Of a DNA stretch of 64,000 bases, positions 32,698 through 44,781 are shown piece by piece (position 1 is the first letter of the stretch; every line of letters begins with the position of its first letter). Under the pieces are notes generated by a model, which was not told the DNA's origin, ran no database searches, and worked only from the letters and a program-made list of their open reading frames with translations. Location: positions 248,001 to 312,000 of the forward strand of contig NCSJ02000001.1 of the NCBI GenBank assembly GCA_002812745.2. Reading direction: 5' to 3'. The position numbers and the translations under genes are program-made. The stretch comes from Scytalidium lignicola (Eukaryota > Ascomycota > Leotiomycetes).

Positions 32698-35600
32698 ATG
32701 ACCAGAGAGATCCGCCAGGAACACTATTCAGCTATGTTGTCTCCAACAACAGATCCTAGATCAATCTGGAGCGTAGATGACCTGCTGGTGCAGCGTGCGA
32801 ACGAGGAGGTCCAATCACCACTTGTAGCATTTCCGAGATCGGGAGATGGACTTACAGACTTTCTGTTTCTTACAGCAAAAGATCTAGACAACTTCACCGA
32901 TAATGCAGCTAAGAGGCTCTTGAGTCATGGTATGAGAATAATCGTAAGTCTAACAGAAACATTCATTGCATCTGGATGCTACTTCTTACACAATGCTACT
33001 ATAGCCAAGCGATGATTCGGAGACCATTGCACTTTTAGGTCCCTCGGACCTAGAGTTTATGATCACGATGTTTGCTCTGAATAGATTGGGATACACAATA
33101 TTGATCTTATCACCCAGGCTTCCGATAGATGCCTACGTTGCACTGCTCAAAGCTACAGGATGTTCAAGTATATGCTATGCATCGGGGCTAGAATCAACGG
33201 TACTGAGGATCCAGAAAATTGAGGAGTTAAGGTCGCTGCAAATACTGAACCAATGTGACTTTAATGCTTCTACCGCGAAGGCTCCTCGGCTTCAGATAGT
33301 GAGAGATGGGCTTGCTACTAGTTGCAAGGTAGCATTTATCATGCATTCATCTGGATCCACGGGCATGGCAAAGCCCATATTTCAAACCCATGAAGCATGT
33401 CTCGGGAATTATGCCGCTGGTCACGAAATGCGAGCCTTCCTGACGGTCCCGTTATACCACACCCACGGTCACGCATGTCTCTATCGTGCAATATATAGAC
33501 GATCGACGCTCTATTTCCTGAACCCAAAACTGCCAGTCACATCTACAAACTTGATAACGGTAATGGAGCATGCTAAACCAGAAATTATATTTACGGTTCC
33601 ATACACACTGAAAATTCTCGCGGAATCAGAACACGGAATTCAAGTTCTGCAAAGGTGCAAGATCGTCTCCTCTGCCGGTAGCCAGATTCCAGATGATTTG
33701 GGCGACCGACTTGTTGCACATGGAATCCAGTTGGTATCACACTGGGGCTCGTATGTTTCCTGGGTTAGGACCAGCTCCGCCACCTTGGAGAGAAAGCTGA
33801 CAGAAATGATAGGACAGAAACTGGCGCTCTTATGAACTCAATGCGGCCACAGGAGGACAAAGACTGGGCGTACATGAAGATATTTCCCTCCGCGAAGCCG
33901 TTCGTACTAATGAAATCTTTGGGGACCGGAACATATGAACTGGTTGTTCTCAACGGATTGAAGTCGAAAATTGCATCAAACTCAGATGACCCTCCAAACT
34001 CCTTCCACACGAAGGATACGTTCATAGCCCACCCTACCAAGCCAGACCGTTGGAAATATACTGGAAGATTAGATGACAGGGTAACGCTTATCAATGGTGA
34101 GAAAGTGCTACCAACACTCATGGAAGGGCGTCTTCGAGAAAACCCCCTTATTCGAGAGGCTGTAGTATTTGGCGTAGGACGAAGTTTGCCAGGCTTACTC
34201 CTCTTTCGTAGCACAGGTGCCGCTGAACTCAACGATCAAGAGTTGGTTGAACGTACGTGGCCTTTGATTGAGAAAACGAACTCCCAAGTTGAATCGTTTG
34301 CTCAGATCACAAAGGATTCGATCGTACCTCTGAGTGTAGAAATAGACTACCCACGTACTGATAAAGGAACAATTATCCGGCCCCAGGTCTACAAGATGTT
34401 CGAGGACGTTATTAATGATGTCTACGACAAGCTTGATCACAGCGCGGAAGGAATTTTGCGTCTTGATCAGGCTGAGATTGAACAATTCATCGTCAACTCC
34501 TTTAAGGAAGAATGCTTGATTGTCCTCCGCGATGTCGATACAGATTTCTTCTCGGCAGGTGCGGACAGTCTTCATGCCAACAAAATAGCGTCGTTCATTA
34601 GGAAAAAGTTGTATCTCGGCAATCATCGAGACGATCTGAGGCCGAGCACTATATTTGAACAGGCCACTACTGCAAGACTAGCTAAATATCTTATCCATCT
34701 TCAGAGTGCACAGCAAGAATGCGAGGATGACGAGATAGAGGTTATGACATCAATGATCAAAAAATATTCTACATATAAACAATTCATTCCCGGTCAAATA
34801 GCTCGGCCTTCTGACCGTTCAGTGGTACGTAAGTCCTATATGATATATTTATTCCCTGGTCTAACTGATGTCTCCGTAGGTACTCACTGGTGCAACTGGA
34901 TCTTTGGGTATCCATATTCTCGCCACTCTCCTCCACAAAACAGGAGTCGACAAAGTGTACTGTCTAGTGAGAGCCTCAACAGCCGAAGTTGCCCAGCAGC
35001 GAATTCATCATGCTTTCTTGACTCGAGGTATAACAATGCCCGAGAACTACGAGCGTCGTATCGTTTCATTACCCAGTAATTTGGCCAAGCGAGATCTTGG
35101 ATTGGACCCAGGAGTGCTTCTTGAGATGCAAAATAACGTTTCTCTAATTATTCACAATGCATGGGCCGTGAATTTTAATCTCGGACTGAACAGCTTCGAA
35201 GATCAGCACATTAAGGGCACGCACAACCTGTTGAATTTTGCCTTGTCAGTCCATGCACCTGCTCCTGCGAGGTTCCTATTCTGCTCCTCAGTCTCGGTTG
35301 CATCGAGGATGTCTCCTCCAGTAACAATATCCGAATCGCTAGTGGAAGACCTAAATGCCGCAAGTATGGGCTATGGTAAGTCAAAACTTGTAGCGGAACA
35401 TATCATAAACAATGCAGTCCTCTCTACCAGTATTGACTGCCTCGTCATTCGTATCGGTCAAATTGTTGGAGATAGTCAAATGGGATTGTGGAGCGATTCC
35501 GAGTCCATCCCACTCATCATCCGTTCGGCATTGACGCTGGGGTGTCTTCCAAGATTGAACGAGGTTTGTTTTATTTCAATATTCTATTTGCTCTGACACT

Positions 35601-36116
35601 AATTCTTTCTTGCTTTTCTAGTTGTGTTCATGGCTTCCAGTTGATTCCGTGGCCAAAGCGATAGTAGAATTAGGATATAGCAGGGCAACTGATCCAGGTC
35701 ATGCAACTGTAAACCCTTCACACTGTCGTTTCTATAACGTCATCAACCCACGAACGTTCTCTTGGACCACAGATCTGCTCCCAGCACTCCACGACGCGAA
35801 ACTATCATTTGAATCTGTCTCCCCACAAGAATGGGTGACGCGATTAGCGCAGAGTGAGCAGAACCCAGAGCTCAACCCTACGATCAAATTGATATCATCT
35901 TATGAGAAGAAATACGGTAAGGGGAGTGGTAGTGAGCAGAATGAGAATCATAGGAATGACAGTGGCGATCCTAGCTTTAGACTTGTGTTTGCCACGGAGA
36001 AGGCTAGGCTAGAAAGTGAGACAATGAGAAACGATCCAGACATAATTGGAGAAGGGCTCGTGAAGATGTTTGTTGCAAGGTGGTTGGAGAAATGGCAGAA
36101 TCCAATTTTGGCATAA
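32698..36116 (+). CDS. NRPS-like A-T-R carboxylate reductase
   Basis: Three-domain enzyme that adenylates a carboxylic acid, loads it on a carrier domain and reductively releases an aldehyde (or alcohol). Exons 32698-32943, 33005-33750, 33813-34824, 34880-35563 and 35622-36116 join cleanly to about 1060 aa. Adenylation domain: PSDLEFMITMFALNRLGYT, AMP-binding HSSGSTGMAKP, GSTETG (rebuilt by splicing), YTGRLDD and PRTDKGTIIRP with the C-terminal Lys. Carrier: DTDFFSAGADSLHANKI, whose Ser takes phosphopantetheine. Reductase: NADPH motif LTGATGSLG and the catalytic Tyr-Lys pair in YGKSK. No condensation domain is present. ATG 32698 is the first true ATG; the frame opens 9 codons earlier on GTG. 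The acid substrate is unknown. With the monooxygenase and exporter it forms the core of a probable metabolite cluster. Confidence 0.92.
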
Positions 36117-36220
36117 GAGCAGTTGGAAGTAGATTCGATCTATTAGAGCCGAGTAATATCTCCTATCGAGAAACCATTTAGAAATAGACCGGTATTTTTA
36201 GCACGTAGATATTAGGGGTA

Positions 36221-36243
36221 GTAAGTAAGTAAGTAAGTAAGTA
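36221..36243. repeat. GTAA microsatellite
   Basis: Five full GTAA units plus GTA lie between the convergent ends of the reductase and the Zn2Cys6 gene. Confidence 0.8.
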
Positions 36244-36261
36244 CAGCATAATTAAATTTCC

Positions 36262-38706
36262 TTAGAATGTCGAATATGATTTGCCATCATCAAATCCGAA
36301 GGCCTGAGGGAAATTCCAATCAAGCATAGAATCTATTAATTCCGCGCCCTCGAATCCCCACGTGAAAGATGATTCGCATCGTGAAATATCATCCACTGTT
36401 GAGTCATGTCGATTTGGAGGGAGGGGAGGACTCCACGAGGACTGCATGTCCTCTAAAGCAACTGAGGTAACCTCGGCGCCCGGCTGGTTAATTGGCATCC
36501 CCTGGTGGCCAACAAGGGCTTCATCTGTAGAAGAGCTGTGAGGTGTCTGCGGCAAGAGTTGCTGATATCTGTGCTGCTCACCCGTAGTAGGTGGTGTAGG
36601 GCAGGGCCTCATAGCACGTACGATAGAAGAAAAGTCGTCTGCAATCTGAACAAGACGGCTCATGGGTTTATTTGGCGGGAATTGGCGCAGGATTTTGAGG
36701 ATTCCCTCGACAGCACTCTCAAAGTCTTTGCGATTGCTAGTGCTTAGTCTTTGCCTTGTATCCAGACAAGCAAGGGACAGCACCATTCCAGACTGGTATG
36801 CAAATACTCCGTCAAGCCAGAGGTTGCCATCGAGTTTGCCGCTTTCCCATAAGATGGATGTAAGTTTCCAGGACTCTAAAGCTGCCCCGACACAAATATC
36901 ACCAAATTTTGCGACTATGTCAGTTACAACCCCATCCTGAACCGTTGGTAACGGATTTTGGAGAATTTTCAAGTGAAAGGGACGAGCTAATAGAAGTCTT
37001 GCATGTTGGTATCGTAGTTGAAGGGTGACAAGTTGTCGAAAGTGGCTAGGATATATATGGCGCTGATTGGACTCGTCAAACTTCAAAAATGGTGGTAAAT
37101 CATCATACCACGTATCTAGCTCTTGGAGAAGCCCATGGACAGTATGGCAATCGGAAAATCCATGTCCACCGAGGCTTGAGAATCGCCCATGATCCGCTTG
37201 CGACTTTCTAATCTTGCTTACAATTTTTGCCAGGCTCACATCGTGCGCTATGAGACCTGGGGGCCGATGATACCCTTCATCAAGAATTGACTCTATGGGC
37301 AGGTCGCTGGTAGTTTCTTCATCGTCAATTGCGCTTGGTCGACCAAAAAGAGCGCTATGATACTGTTCAAATATATACAGTGTCCACCAGACCCGCTTCC
37401 TCAACTCTCTTTCAATGGGCGTCAAGCGGATATGTCTTTGCAGGAGCAGTTTATCGCCTCGATGCATACCTAGGCTGATTGCCATCCTGATAGCACAGCC
37501 CATCATGATCCAGGAAGCATTTCTTTGGTTTGTGGCATTGAGATAGAGCGAGAGAAGCGCAAAGGATTGAACGCTTTGGAGGGTGGCGGAAAGAATCAGC
37601 TGCGTCACCTTCCCAAGCGCCAGCTCCAGGAGCTTTCGCTGAAGATTACTGACATCTTGTATATGAGAAGCTGACTTATTGGTTGAAGTTGATATTATAT
37701 GTTCGCAACCGAAGACCAATACTACGCAACAACAGACCATCCATCCAACGTCCTGGGATTCTGGTTTATCACACGCCCAGAGGTCTTCGAGTGCACTTTG
37801 GAATAAAGGTCGATGAAACAAAGCCATGTTTGGATGAATATGGATGAAGAACAATTCAACCAGCTCATCCACCTGCTGTCGGAGAGGTAAGCAATCAACG
37901 AAGCTTTGTGGTCTGTTGGGTCTTGGAGCTGACTGAGCGCCTGTTGAGTCGCCGTTTCCCAGATTGTATTGATCAGGATGGACATGACCTTGTGGATCTG
38001 TGTCAGAGATACCCATTGTAGGAGCCTTCTCCATGGTGCAGCAGTATTTATCCGCGGCGAAGTCCTTTCGAAGACGTCGTTGTGTTGGCTGCAAGCTCTC
38101 CAGATTCTGGCTCTGGTTCTCGTTCAACACCAACTCCTCGCGGAGTTGCATCACAAACGCCATTGAACTCGATGGGCCGAAGTAAGAAAGAGTCCCCGAC
38201 GAGTTCTGCAGTATCCTCTCGTAATGATCCCCCCGACTTGTCGGAGTTGGAGGAGATTCAGGGGGCGGCGTAGCGATCCGTTCACGAGAGTACTGGTGCA
38301 TGTGAGAGGCCGAGGAGAGGATGTCGATGGGGTCCGCTGACACGGTGATCCTGTCATCAACGCAGTGGATCTCGACATTATACTTTTCAAGGCAATCGGC
38401 AAGCTTGATTAGCTGGTTGAGATCTCGTGTGGCTACCCTTGGAAACAGCCGGGCAACTAATTGCTCTATGACAATATGGCTCGGTGGCAAATCTTTCATA
38501 GGAGTGTGACTCCGTTGCTTCCGAGCGATTGTCGTAATACAGCTGACTTGATTCTCCTTGCACAACTGGCAGTTGTCTCCCGAGACGGAGCGAACGCATT
38601 TTCGTCGACGCGTCTTGCAGAGATCGCAACTCAATGCTGCACGTTTGCGTAGATCCGGTGGAATCCGGCGCAGGTTACTGCTATGATTGGGGATTCTAGA
38701 GTCCAT
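36262..38706 (-). CDS. Large Zn2Cys6 transcription factor
   Basis: Single-exon 814-aa regulator. The zinc cluster CDLCKTRRRKC-x8-CQLCKENQVSC lies near residues 25-55 and is preceded by a basic stretch. The fungal-specific TF domain spans roughly residues 290-560, with FFIHIHPNMALFHRPLFQ, MMGCAIRMAISLGMHRGD, LRKRVWWTLYIFEQY and LFGRPSAIDDE. The C-terminus is rich in Ser/Pro/Thr and acidic residues. The ATG at 38706 is preferred; the longer frame to 38799 begins at TTG. It converges tail-to-tail with the NRPS-like reductase and is the likely pathway regulator of that cluster, by position only. Confidence 0.88.
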   Translation of the reverse strand: MDSRIPNHSSNLRRIPPDLRKRAALSCDLCKTRRRKCVRSVSGDNCQLCKENQVSCITTIARKQRSHTPMKDLPPSHIVIEQLVARLFPRVATRDLNQLIKLADCLEKYNVEIHCVDDRITVSADPIDILSSASHMHQYSRERIATPPPESPPTPTSRGDHYERILQNSSGTLSYFGPSSSMAFVMQLREELVLNENQSQNLESLQPTQRRLRKDFAADKYCCTMEKAPTMGISDTDPQGHVHPDQYNLGNGDSTGAQSAPRPNRPQSFVDCLPLRQQVDELVELFFIHIHPNMALFHRPLFQSALEDLWACDKPESQDVGWMVCCCVVLVFGCEHIISTSTNKSASHIQDVSNLQRKLLELALGKVTQLILSATLQSVQSFALLSLYLNATNQRNASWIMMGCAIRMAISLGMHRGDKLLLQRHIRLTPIERELRKRVWWTLYIFEQYHSALFGRPSAIDDEETTSDLPIESILDEGYHRPPGLIAHDVSLAKIVSKIRKSQADHGRFSSLGGHGFSDCHTVHGLLQELDTWYDDLPPFLKFDESNQRHIYPSHFRQLVTLQLRYQHARLLLARPFHLKILQNPLPTVQDGVVTDIVAKFGDICVGAALESWKLTSILWESGKLDGNLWLDGVFAYQSGMVLSLACLDTRQRLSTSNRKDFESAVEGILKILRQFPPNKPMSRLVQIADDFSSIVRAMRPCPTPPTTGEQHRYQQLLPQTPHSSSTDEALVGHQGMPINQPGAEVTSVALEDMQSSWSPPLPPNRHDSTVDDISRCESSFTWGFEGAELIDSMLDWNFPQAFGFDDGKSYSTF

Positions 38707-39550
38707 TTGATTGTAGGGTGCTTGAGTTGAATTGCCTTGTGGACGATGGTTGGAACGGTGAATCGAGTGTACTGTACAGCACAGTACGCCAGCAACCAAT
38801 TTTGGAATCGTATAGGAATTTCAACAGGGGCGGAGTCGGCCATCAGCTTTCTAAGGATGAGTAAGACGTTGTGGGTATGAAAAATGGGAATTTGAAAGGG
38901 CGACCAGGGAATAGAACAACTGCTAAGGCTGACTTCACACAGATCTGCAACTTCTCACTGGTAGCGCCTCGTCGCCAATAGAATAGAACCTCGGACTTTA
39001 ACCACGAATAATTCTGTGCTGTAATATAAGACACTCTGTAATACTGTAATACTGACTTGATTCGATACTATGCTTTTGCTGATCACACTCAATTGTACCA
39101 GCCAAGTCTCATTCCCTATACCACAAGTATTATTATGCGGGGCCCCAATTTCTCCCCCGCACTCGCGGCAAAGGCAGGCGGCAATTTTTAGCGATGTACT
39201 TATACAGTTGTGCAGTACTCGTACTCACTGGCCCCAAAACCAAATTGATCCTCCTTCCACTTGTTGCTGCTATGTCACCTAATATATATATGCGTAGATA
39301 TTTTTCGTCAGCTATTTCTAATGTTTCCTTTACTAGAATCGTCTAGGAATCTGGTCTTGGAGTTGAGGAGGATGAAAGAAGGTTTAATGTCGGAGTCTGA
39401 CCTATACATTTAAATCTGAATGTTGTTAGACTTGAATCAATGGAGATAAGTGTTATGGCATTTTTTTTCTCAAAAGAGAAATAGCTTACTAGAAATTCAT
39501 ATTGAATAGTTTTGCTTGACTTCGAGGTGATTTCAGAAAGTATTCTTTTG
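38707..39550. other. Spacer upstream of the large regulator
   Basis: About 840 bp covering the promoter of the Zn2Cys6 gene and AT-rich DNA. A short tandem of CTGTAATA units lies near 39035-39055. No gene is supported. Confidence 0.45.
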
Positions 39551-40230
39551 TCACTCCCTCTCCCCCAAAACTATATCAATATCTAATTCCCCAAGGGCCC
39601 GCATACCATGGGTCTGGAGCTTTTCTCCAAAAGAGTGTAAAAGCGACTGCCTTGATTGGATTGAGGTAATAATATTGTTGTCCAGATACGCCGACTTCAC
39701 ATCCGATGCAAGTTCAGCGCCCACAGAACCTCCTCCAACGACAACCATGCCTTGGGATTCTTGAATCTCCTTCTGCATATGTTGAAACACAGTAACCCCT
39801 GATGGCTTTTCCTTGGTTGTTAAATACCAAGGTGAACAGCCTGTTGATCCCGTTGCGATAGCTAGGTACTTGTACTCAAAAGTTGTGTCATCCTGATATA
39901 TGACGGTTTCTCATTGATAGCAATAGCAATGCCGCGATGGAAATGTAGAGCGCCAGTCGATAATCCTACAATTTCTGGGCAATATGGGATAAATGCTAAC
40001 CCTTTGTGCTTGTGGCGTTCAACGACCGAGACTCGGGTGAATAGCCAGGTGAAGTTTAAAATGCGAATTCTTCGATCAAACCTACCCGATAACCTGTTCG
40101 CAAACTGTTGGCGAGCTGAACCGCCAGAAAATAACCTGCGAAGGATCCACCGATAACCAATATTCAAAGGCACAACAATGGATTCGAGCTTGGATGTGTT
40201 GAACCAGCCTATCAATCATAATACATATCA
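39551..40230 (-). pseudogene. Decayed AIF/AMID-like FAD oxidoreductase
   Basis: Pieces of a pyridine-nucleotide-disulphide-type oxidoreductase of the apoptosis-inducing-factor 2 group lie in order but in different frames: ILVIGGSFAGYFLAVQLANS, then FTWLFTRVSVVERHKHKG, then YKYLAIATGSTGCSPW and MVVVGGGSVGAELASDV. At least one frameshift lies near 40065 and a stop precedes the first piece. The frame closes about 250 residues in, so the last third of the usual protein of about 375 residues is missing. The gene is non-functional. Confidence 0.72.
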
Positions 40231-40991
40231 CAACGCCGACAATTCTTTTAATCACGAAAACTTTACTCAACAATTTTGAACAGTAGTCTTGTATTCAAGA
40301 GTAAATCAGTCTCTAGCTGTCAATTGTCGCGTAGGATGCTGTCTGCTTCGTGAAAATGAAGCAATTATGATAGTTGCGACAGCTCTCTGCAATGGTTTTC
40401 GGAGGAGACGTGTTTCATGATAGCTAACCTTTCGACCTCCTCGGCCAACCACGGCTCATTCGTACCTGAGCCTACACCTCTTCCTTTATTATTCGGCGCA
40501 TGGATTCAATCCATTGGCGGTTCAGCCTTTCGCGTGCGGAGCGTTGTTTTTCTTGCGCCGAACGGAAACGAGAGGCTCGGCCGCGTCATTCGCGCCGCGC
40601 CGAAGAACATCCAGGGGGAAATCGCCACCAGGACGATCCTTGTTTTACGTTTTCAATCGTCTGCCCCTTTAAGATAGGCTACTAGGTTTACTTAAAATAT
40701 TTTCTCCGAAGCTTAAGAATAGCAGTACATTGCATTGGTCTTATCCTAGATGTCCAGAATGTGGATCCACGTTGATTCCCGGGCCTCCGACAATCCAGGC
40801 GTTCGAAAACGTTGCTATAAAGTGTCTGTACTTGCTTTGAAATTTAGAAGCAATATAAAGCATCACTATTTCTATTCCGTTAATTCTATCTTTACACTCA
40901 TTACAGTAACTAAATTGCCTTCTTATTCCCCATCTTTTTTACATTCACATCCTTACATACTTTTACAGATAGAGTAACACAGATAATTCAA
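40231..40991. other. Spacer with a GC-rich patch
   Basis: No gene is supported. A patch at about 40490-40640 is clearly more GC-rich than its surroundings and carries overlapping open frames (40417-40677 plus) with no recognisable protein. From 40700 on it is the promoter of the transporter. Confidence 0.4.
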
Positions 40992-42565
40992 ATGTCCACC
41001 ACTACTATGGAACCAAAATCATCAGGAGATATAGAAGCAAATTCCTCTTCTGGAATAATGTCCGAGAAAGATCCTGGAATAGGTGGATTGCCGGAAAACC
41101 CTTCCATATCATCCGCTCCAGTAGATGTTGTTCCAGATGGAGGTTTAGAGGCATGGATGGTCGTCTTTGGTGCATGGTGCACATCATTCTGCAGTTTTGG
41201 ATGGATAAACAGTATGCTTCGAATCCGATTCATCAGTGTTCTTCAGTTTTGCTGACAGAGTTATAGGTATTGGCGTGTTTCAAGACTACTATGAGAAAAA
41301 CACTCTCAAACAGTACTCGCCCAGCACTACATCCTGGATTGTAAGCCTCGAATCCTTCTTCCTTATGGCTATGGTAAGGATATTATGTATACTCTTTCTT
41401 TTGTAGCATCAGAAGCTGATAATATATGCAGACACCAATCATTGGAAAGCTTTACGATAATTATGGTACTCGTTGGCTTGTACTAGGTGGCTCGTTCCTT
41501 CATGTTTTCGGTTTGATGATGGCCTCCATCTCAACACAATATTATCAACTCCTGCTTTCACAGGGTATTTGTAGTTCTATCGGGGCGAGTGCCCTCTTCT
41601 TGCCATGTAAGGCATTCTCTCAGTTTTTCTAATTCTTGGTTGAATATAATGACTAACCTTTAACACAGCCTTCAATTGTGTCTCCGGTTACTTTAGCCAT
41701 CGCCGAGCTACAGCATTCGGCATTCTGGCAACTGGATCTAGCACTGGTGGTGTGATATTTCCTATCATGGTCAGCCACTTGATTGATCGCGTTGGCTTCG
41801 GATAGGCCATGCGAATCTCAGCGTTCGTTATCATGACGCTACTAGTTATAGCAAACTTGACTATTAGATCGAGAATCCCGAGCCAGCCTAAATCATTCAC
41901 ACTTACAGAATTTATTCGTCCGTTTAAAGAGCTGGCATTTACTGGGGCTGCATTTGGGAATTTCCTTTTCGGCTTTGGTGTCTATATTCCTATAACATAT
42001 ATCATAGTTCAAGCTACTTCCGACGGAATGGGGCAAGATCTTGCACAATATCTCATTCCTATTTTAAATGCAGCTAGGTAAGTTCACATGATTTCTATGT
42101 GATATTTGGCAAACAACTCTAACGAGATTTGATAGTCTCTTTGATCGTCTCTCATGTGGCATCGTTGCGGATAGAATTGGACGTTTCAACATGTATACCA
42201 TTGCCTGTTATACGACTGCATTGTTGATCCTGGCGCTTTGGATTCTAGCAAAGGGCAACGCAGCTCTAATTATCTTTCCAATTTTGTTTGGTTTCGCTTC
42301 TGGCGCATATGCTTCCTTAGGACCGGCAGTTGTGGCACAGGTATCTCCAATCCAAGATATTGGCATTCGAACGGGGCTATTTTTTGCAGTTAGTTCTGTT
42401 TCAGCTTTAACAAGTGGACCAATTGCTGGAGCCATTCTTGATAGCTCAAATGGAAGCTTTCTTGGGGTAAAAATTTTTGCTGGAGTACTTTGCATTGGTG
42501 GCGCTAGTTTGATGTTGGGTGGCAGGTTCTCCAAGACTGGTTTTAAACTGATGGCAAAGTTCTAG
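40992..42565 (+). pseudogene. MFS monocarboxylate-transporter-like gene with one in-frame stop
   Basis: Five exons, 40992-41211, 41267-41373, 41432-41606, 41669-42077 and 42136-42565, splice in perfect phase to a 447-codon frame of the fungal MCT/riboflavin-transporter-like MFS group: [80 protein letters not shown]. The only defect is TAG at 41803-41805, in VGFG-stop-AMRISAF, where family members carry Trp. A TGG-to-TAG change would be one G-to-A step. Everything else, including splice sites, is intact, so the lesion is recent, or the base is an error, or the codon is read through. Confidence 0.8.
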
Positions 42566-42685
42566 TCAGTTGTAAAATTTTAAGAGCATCGAGTCGTGGA
42601 GAAACTATAGTATACAAGATAATCATTCGATAGAGTTGCAAATTTGTAGAATATTAGATTTAATACCACTGAAGAGTATAGAAAT

Positions 42686-44781
42686 TTAGATTTGCGTATA
42701 AAACTCATCGACAATATTTTCCCATCCAAACGTATCATTATAGTTGTTTAACTCCCAATTTGAAATGTCACCAATTTCCTCAGCACCACAAGCCAAAGCT
42801 TGGTCCGCGGAAGGAGTCCCTACACCATCTGTTTCCCGTGAACTGACCGCTTCTCGCAGACGGATTGCTTTAGCCCTCAGCTGCAGCATCATCCTCCACC
42901 TTGTGCTATTATTATGACCGTGATCGAAGAGCTGAAGCGTATCCTCAACTAACTGAAATGCTCTAGTAGAATTCGGACTATCAGGCTTGATGCATAGATG
43001 CCAGAGCACATATGTGAGTATATGATATTGAACATACGCGCCGGAGTGCCACCGAAATCCTCTGAGGAGGTTGTCTGATAACATCTCTATAATGCCTTCC
43101 AAAATCGCGCAGGCTGATTCAAGGGTCTCTTCGTTTGCAATTGCAGGATCATGTGCATCTGCTTGATCAAGTGATTGTTGATGTCGTAAAAGCAAATTGC
43201 ATTTTGGATATAAGAAGTCTACCCGTCATGAGAGCTACGCGCTGTATCGGAATATTTTCGTCACAATGAATTATGTATACATTCTCAAGCCGGCTGATGT
43301 GATCCCTGAGAATTGCTGCCCTTGAAGACTGGCTCGGCATGGAGGCCGAAGAAGCTGCAGCGCTCTGAATTACCTGCTGAATCATGCAGCAGGTCTCAAT
43401 ACAAATTAAAGGTAGTGTCATCTCAGTCCAATTTGCTTCAGCAGTTGGCAATGATACCGTATTGGGGGAAATCTGGTTATCGTTGATATTTATCGGGAGA
43501 GCTGTGTCAGATGATGTATCAAATTCGGCGATACTAATACCCAAATCTTCCGAGGCGCGTACATCTAAGTCAAGAATGCGATACCACAGACGGCGTCGCA
43601 TTTCTGATTCAAATGGAGAAAGACCAAAGTTCTTACCATCTCTATGTAAACCGATCGACTTGGCCAATCTATGGATTAGTCCATTAAGTGCCCAGGCAGC
43701 ACGAATACAGTTAAATGTACGCAGACATGTCTAGTGATAGGTTAGTCAGCTCATCTAATATCCATCAAGCTTAAACAACTTACAATATATATTACAAGAG
43801 CTTGCAATGTTCTCATATTTGGGGCTTCAAAGATGTCGGATCTATGGAGAGAGTGCTCAAATCCTCTTTTATAGTTTTCTAAAGCTGAGGCCTTTGGCAG
43901 CCCTAGTAAATTCGCTGCATCTGTAGAAGAGAGACTTGTTGTCGCGGCGAAATAGACAGAAAATAACAGTGTTTTCAGATCCTCCGGGACATTGGTGGTG
44001 GTATTGATAGCACGGTATATATCTCCTTGGACTGTTGGAATATGAAGAATCTTCAGAACCGGGTCCACGTTGTTGATGAAGGCCTGCCAGAGTTGTAGTG
44101 CTTGCCACTGAGATGGCTGGTACGCCTGTGGGTTGGCTGTTACATCGCTGGAGCCAAGTAATATACCCGTAATATTGAAAGGCGGTGGATACTGGAGTTG
44201 ATCCTCATTTGTATTACAACTTCCTATGATTGAGCGAAGCTCCTCTTCCTATCAAGCTACACGTCAATAAACATAGATATTTGGGTTGGAGAGATGGGAA
44301 TCACTTCTGCAAGAACTCTAGAAAGTATAAACTCATTGAAGTATTGACTTTTGCTCCCATCCTGAACTAGTAATTCCCGGGACGGAGAAGACCCTTCCAC
44401 ACGCGATTCCTGTCCGTCATCATCGTCTGTCGACATAGGATAGGATCCATCAGGTTGTGTTGGTGAAGGTGCCGATGATGTACTGTTCTCTATTGCTTTC
44501 ACTGTCCGTTCAAGTCGTGCAACGCGAGCAGCAACATCAGCGATAGTCGTCCTATGAGGTCGCGCACGGTTCTGCTGTGGAGTGGGATAGCAACAAAGCA
44601 CGTCGGCGCGGACGCAGTTGAGGCATGGAGATTTTTTGTCGCATCGTATCTTGCGCTGATGACATGTTATGCAAGAACGAGCAGCTATATTGCGCTGCAC
44701 TCGAAACGGTGGGTCTAGTGATGATGAACTCTTTGCGAAATCATTACTGGTGCCTTCCGTTGAAGGTGCTTCAAGATCCAT
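42686..44781 (-). pseudogene. Zn2Cys6 transcription factor with a probable frameshift
   Basis: Exon 1 (44781-44305) has the zinc cluster CITCHQRKIRCDKKSPC-LNC-x6-C and a coiled segment. A 56-nt intron links SRVLAE to EEELRSIIG. Exon 2 (44248-43784) and exon 3 (43730-42686) continue into the fungal TF domain (CIRAAWALNGLIHRLAKSIGLHRDG, EMRRRLWYRILDLDVRASEDLG, LMTGRLLISKM). Near 43190 the frame must shift by one base (one extra nucleotide) to continue through LLRHQQSLDQADAHD and YVQYHILTYVLWHLC to the stop. The region on both sides looks coding, so this is an indel or an assembly error. It faces the transporter pseudogene tail-to-tail and may have been its regulator. Confidence 0.75.

Noticed and set aside
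40417..40677. GC-rich overlapping frames as a possible transferred gene
   Set aside because: No recognisable motif in any frame and no splice partners; kept only as a composition note.
41795..41810. The TAG in the transporter as an intron acceptor
   Set aside because: No matching donor keeps the conserved residues on both sides, and family members have Trp at this place.
42686..43195. Treating the last part of the Zn2Cys6 gene as a separate gene
   Set aside because: It starts on TTG and continues the regulator's C-terminal domain; a frameshift explains it better.
43167..43240. An intron instead of a frameshift near 43190
   Set aside because: The possible GTAGAC donor would remove RLLISKM, a conserved-looking coding block.
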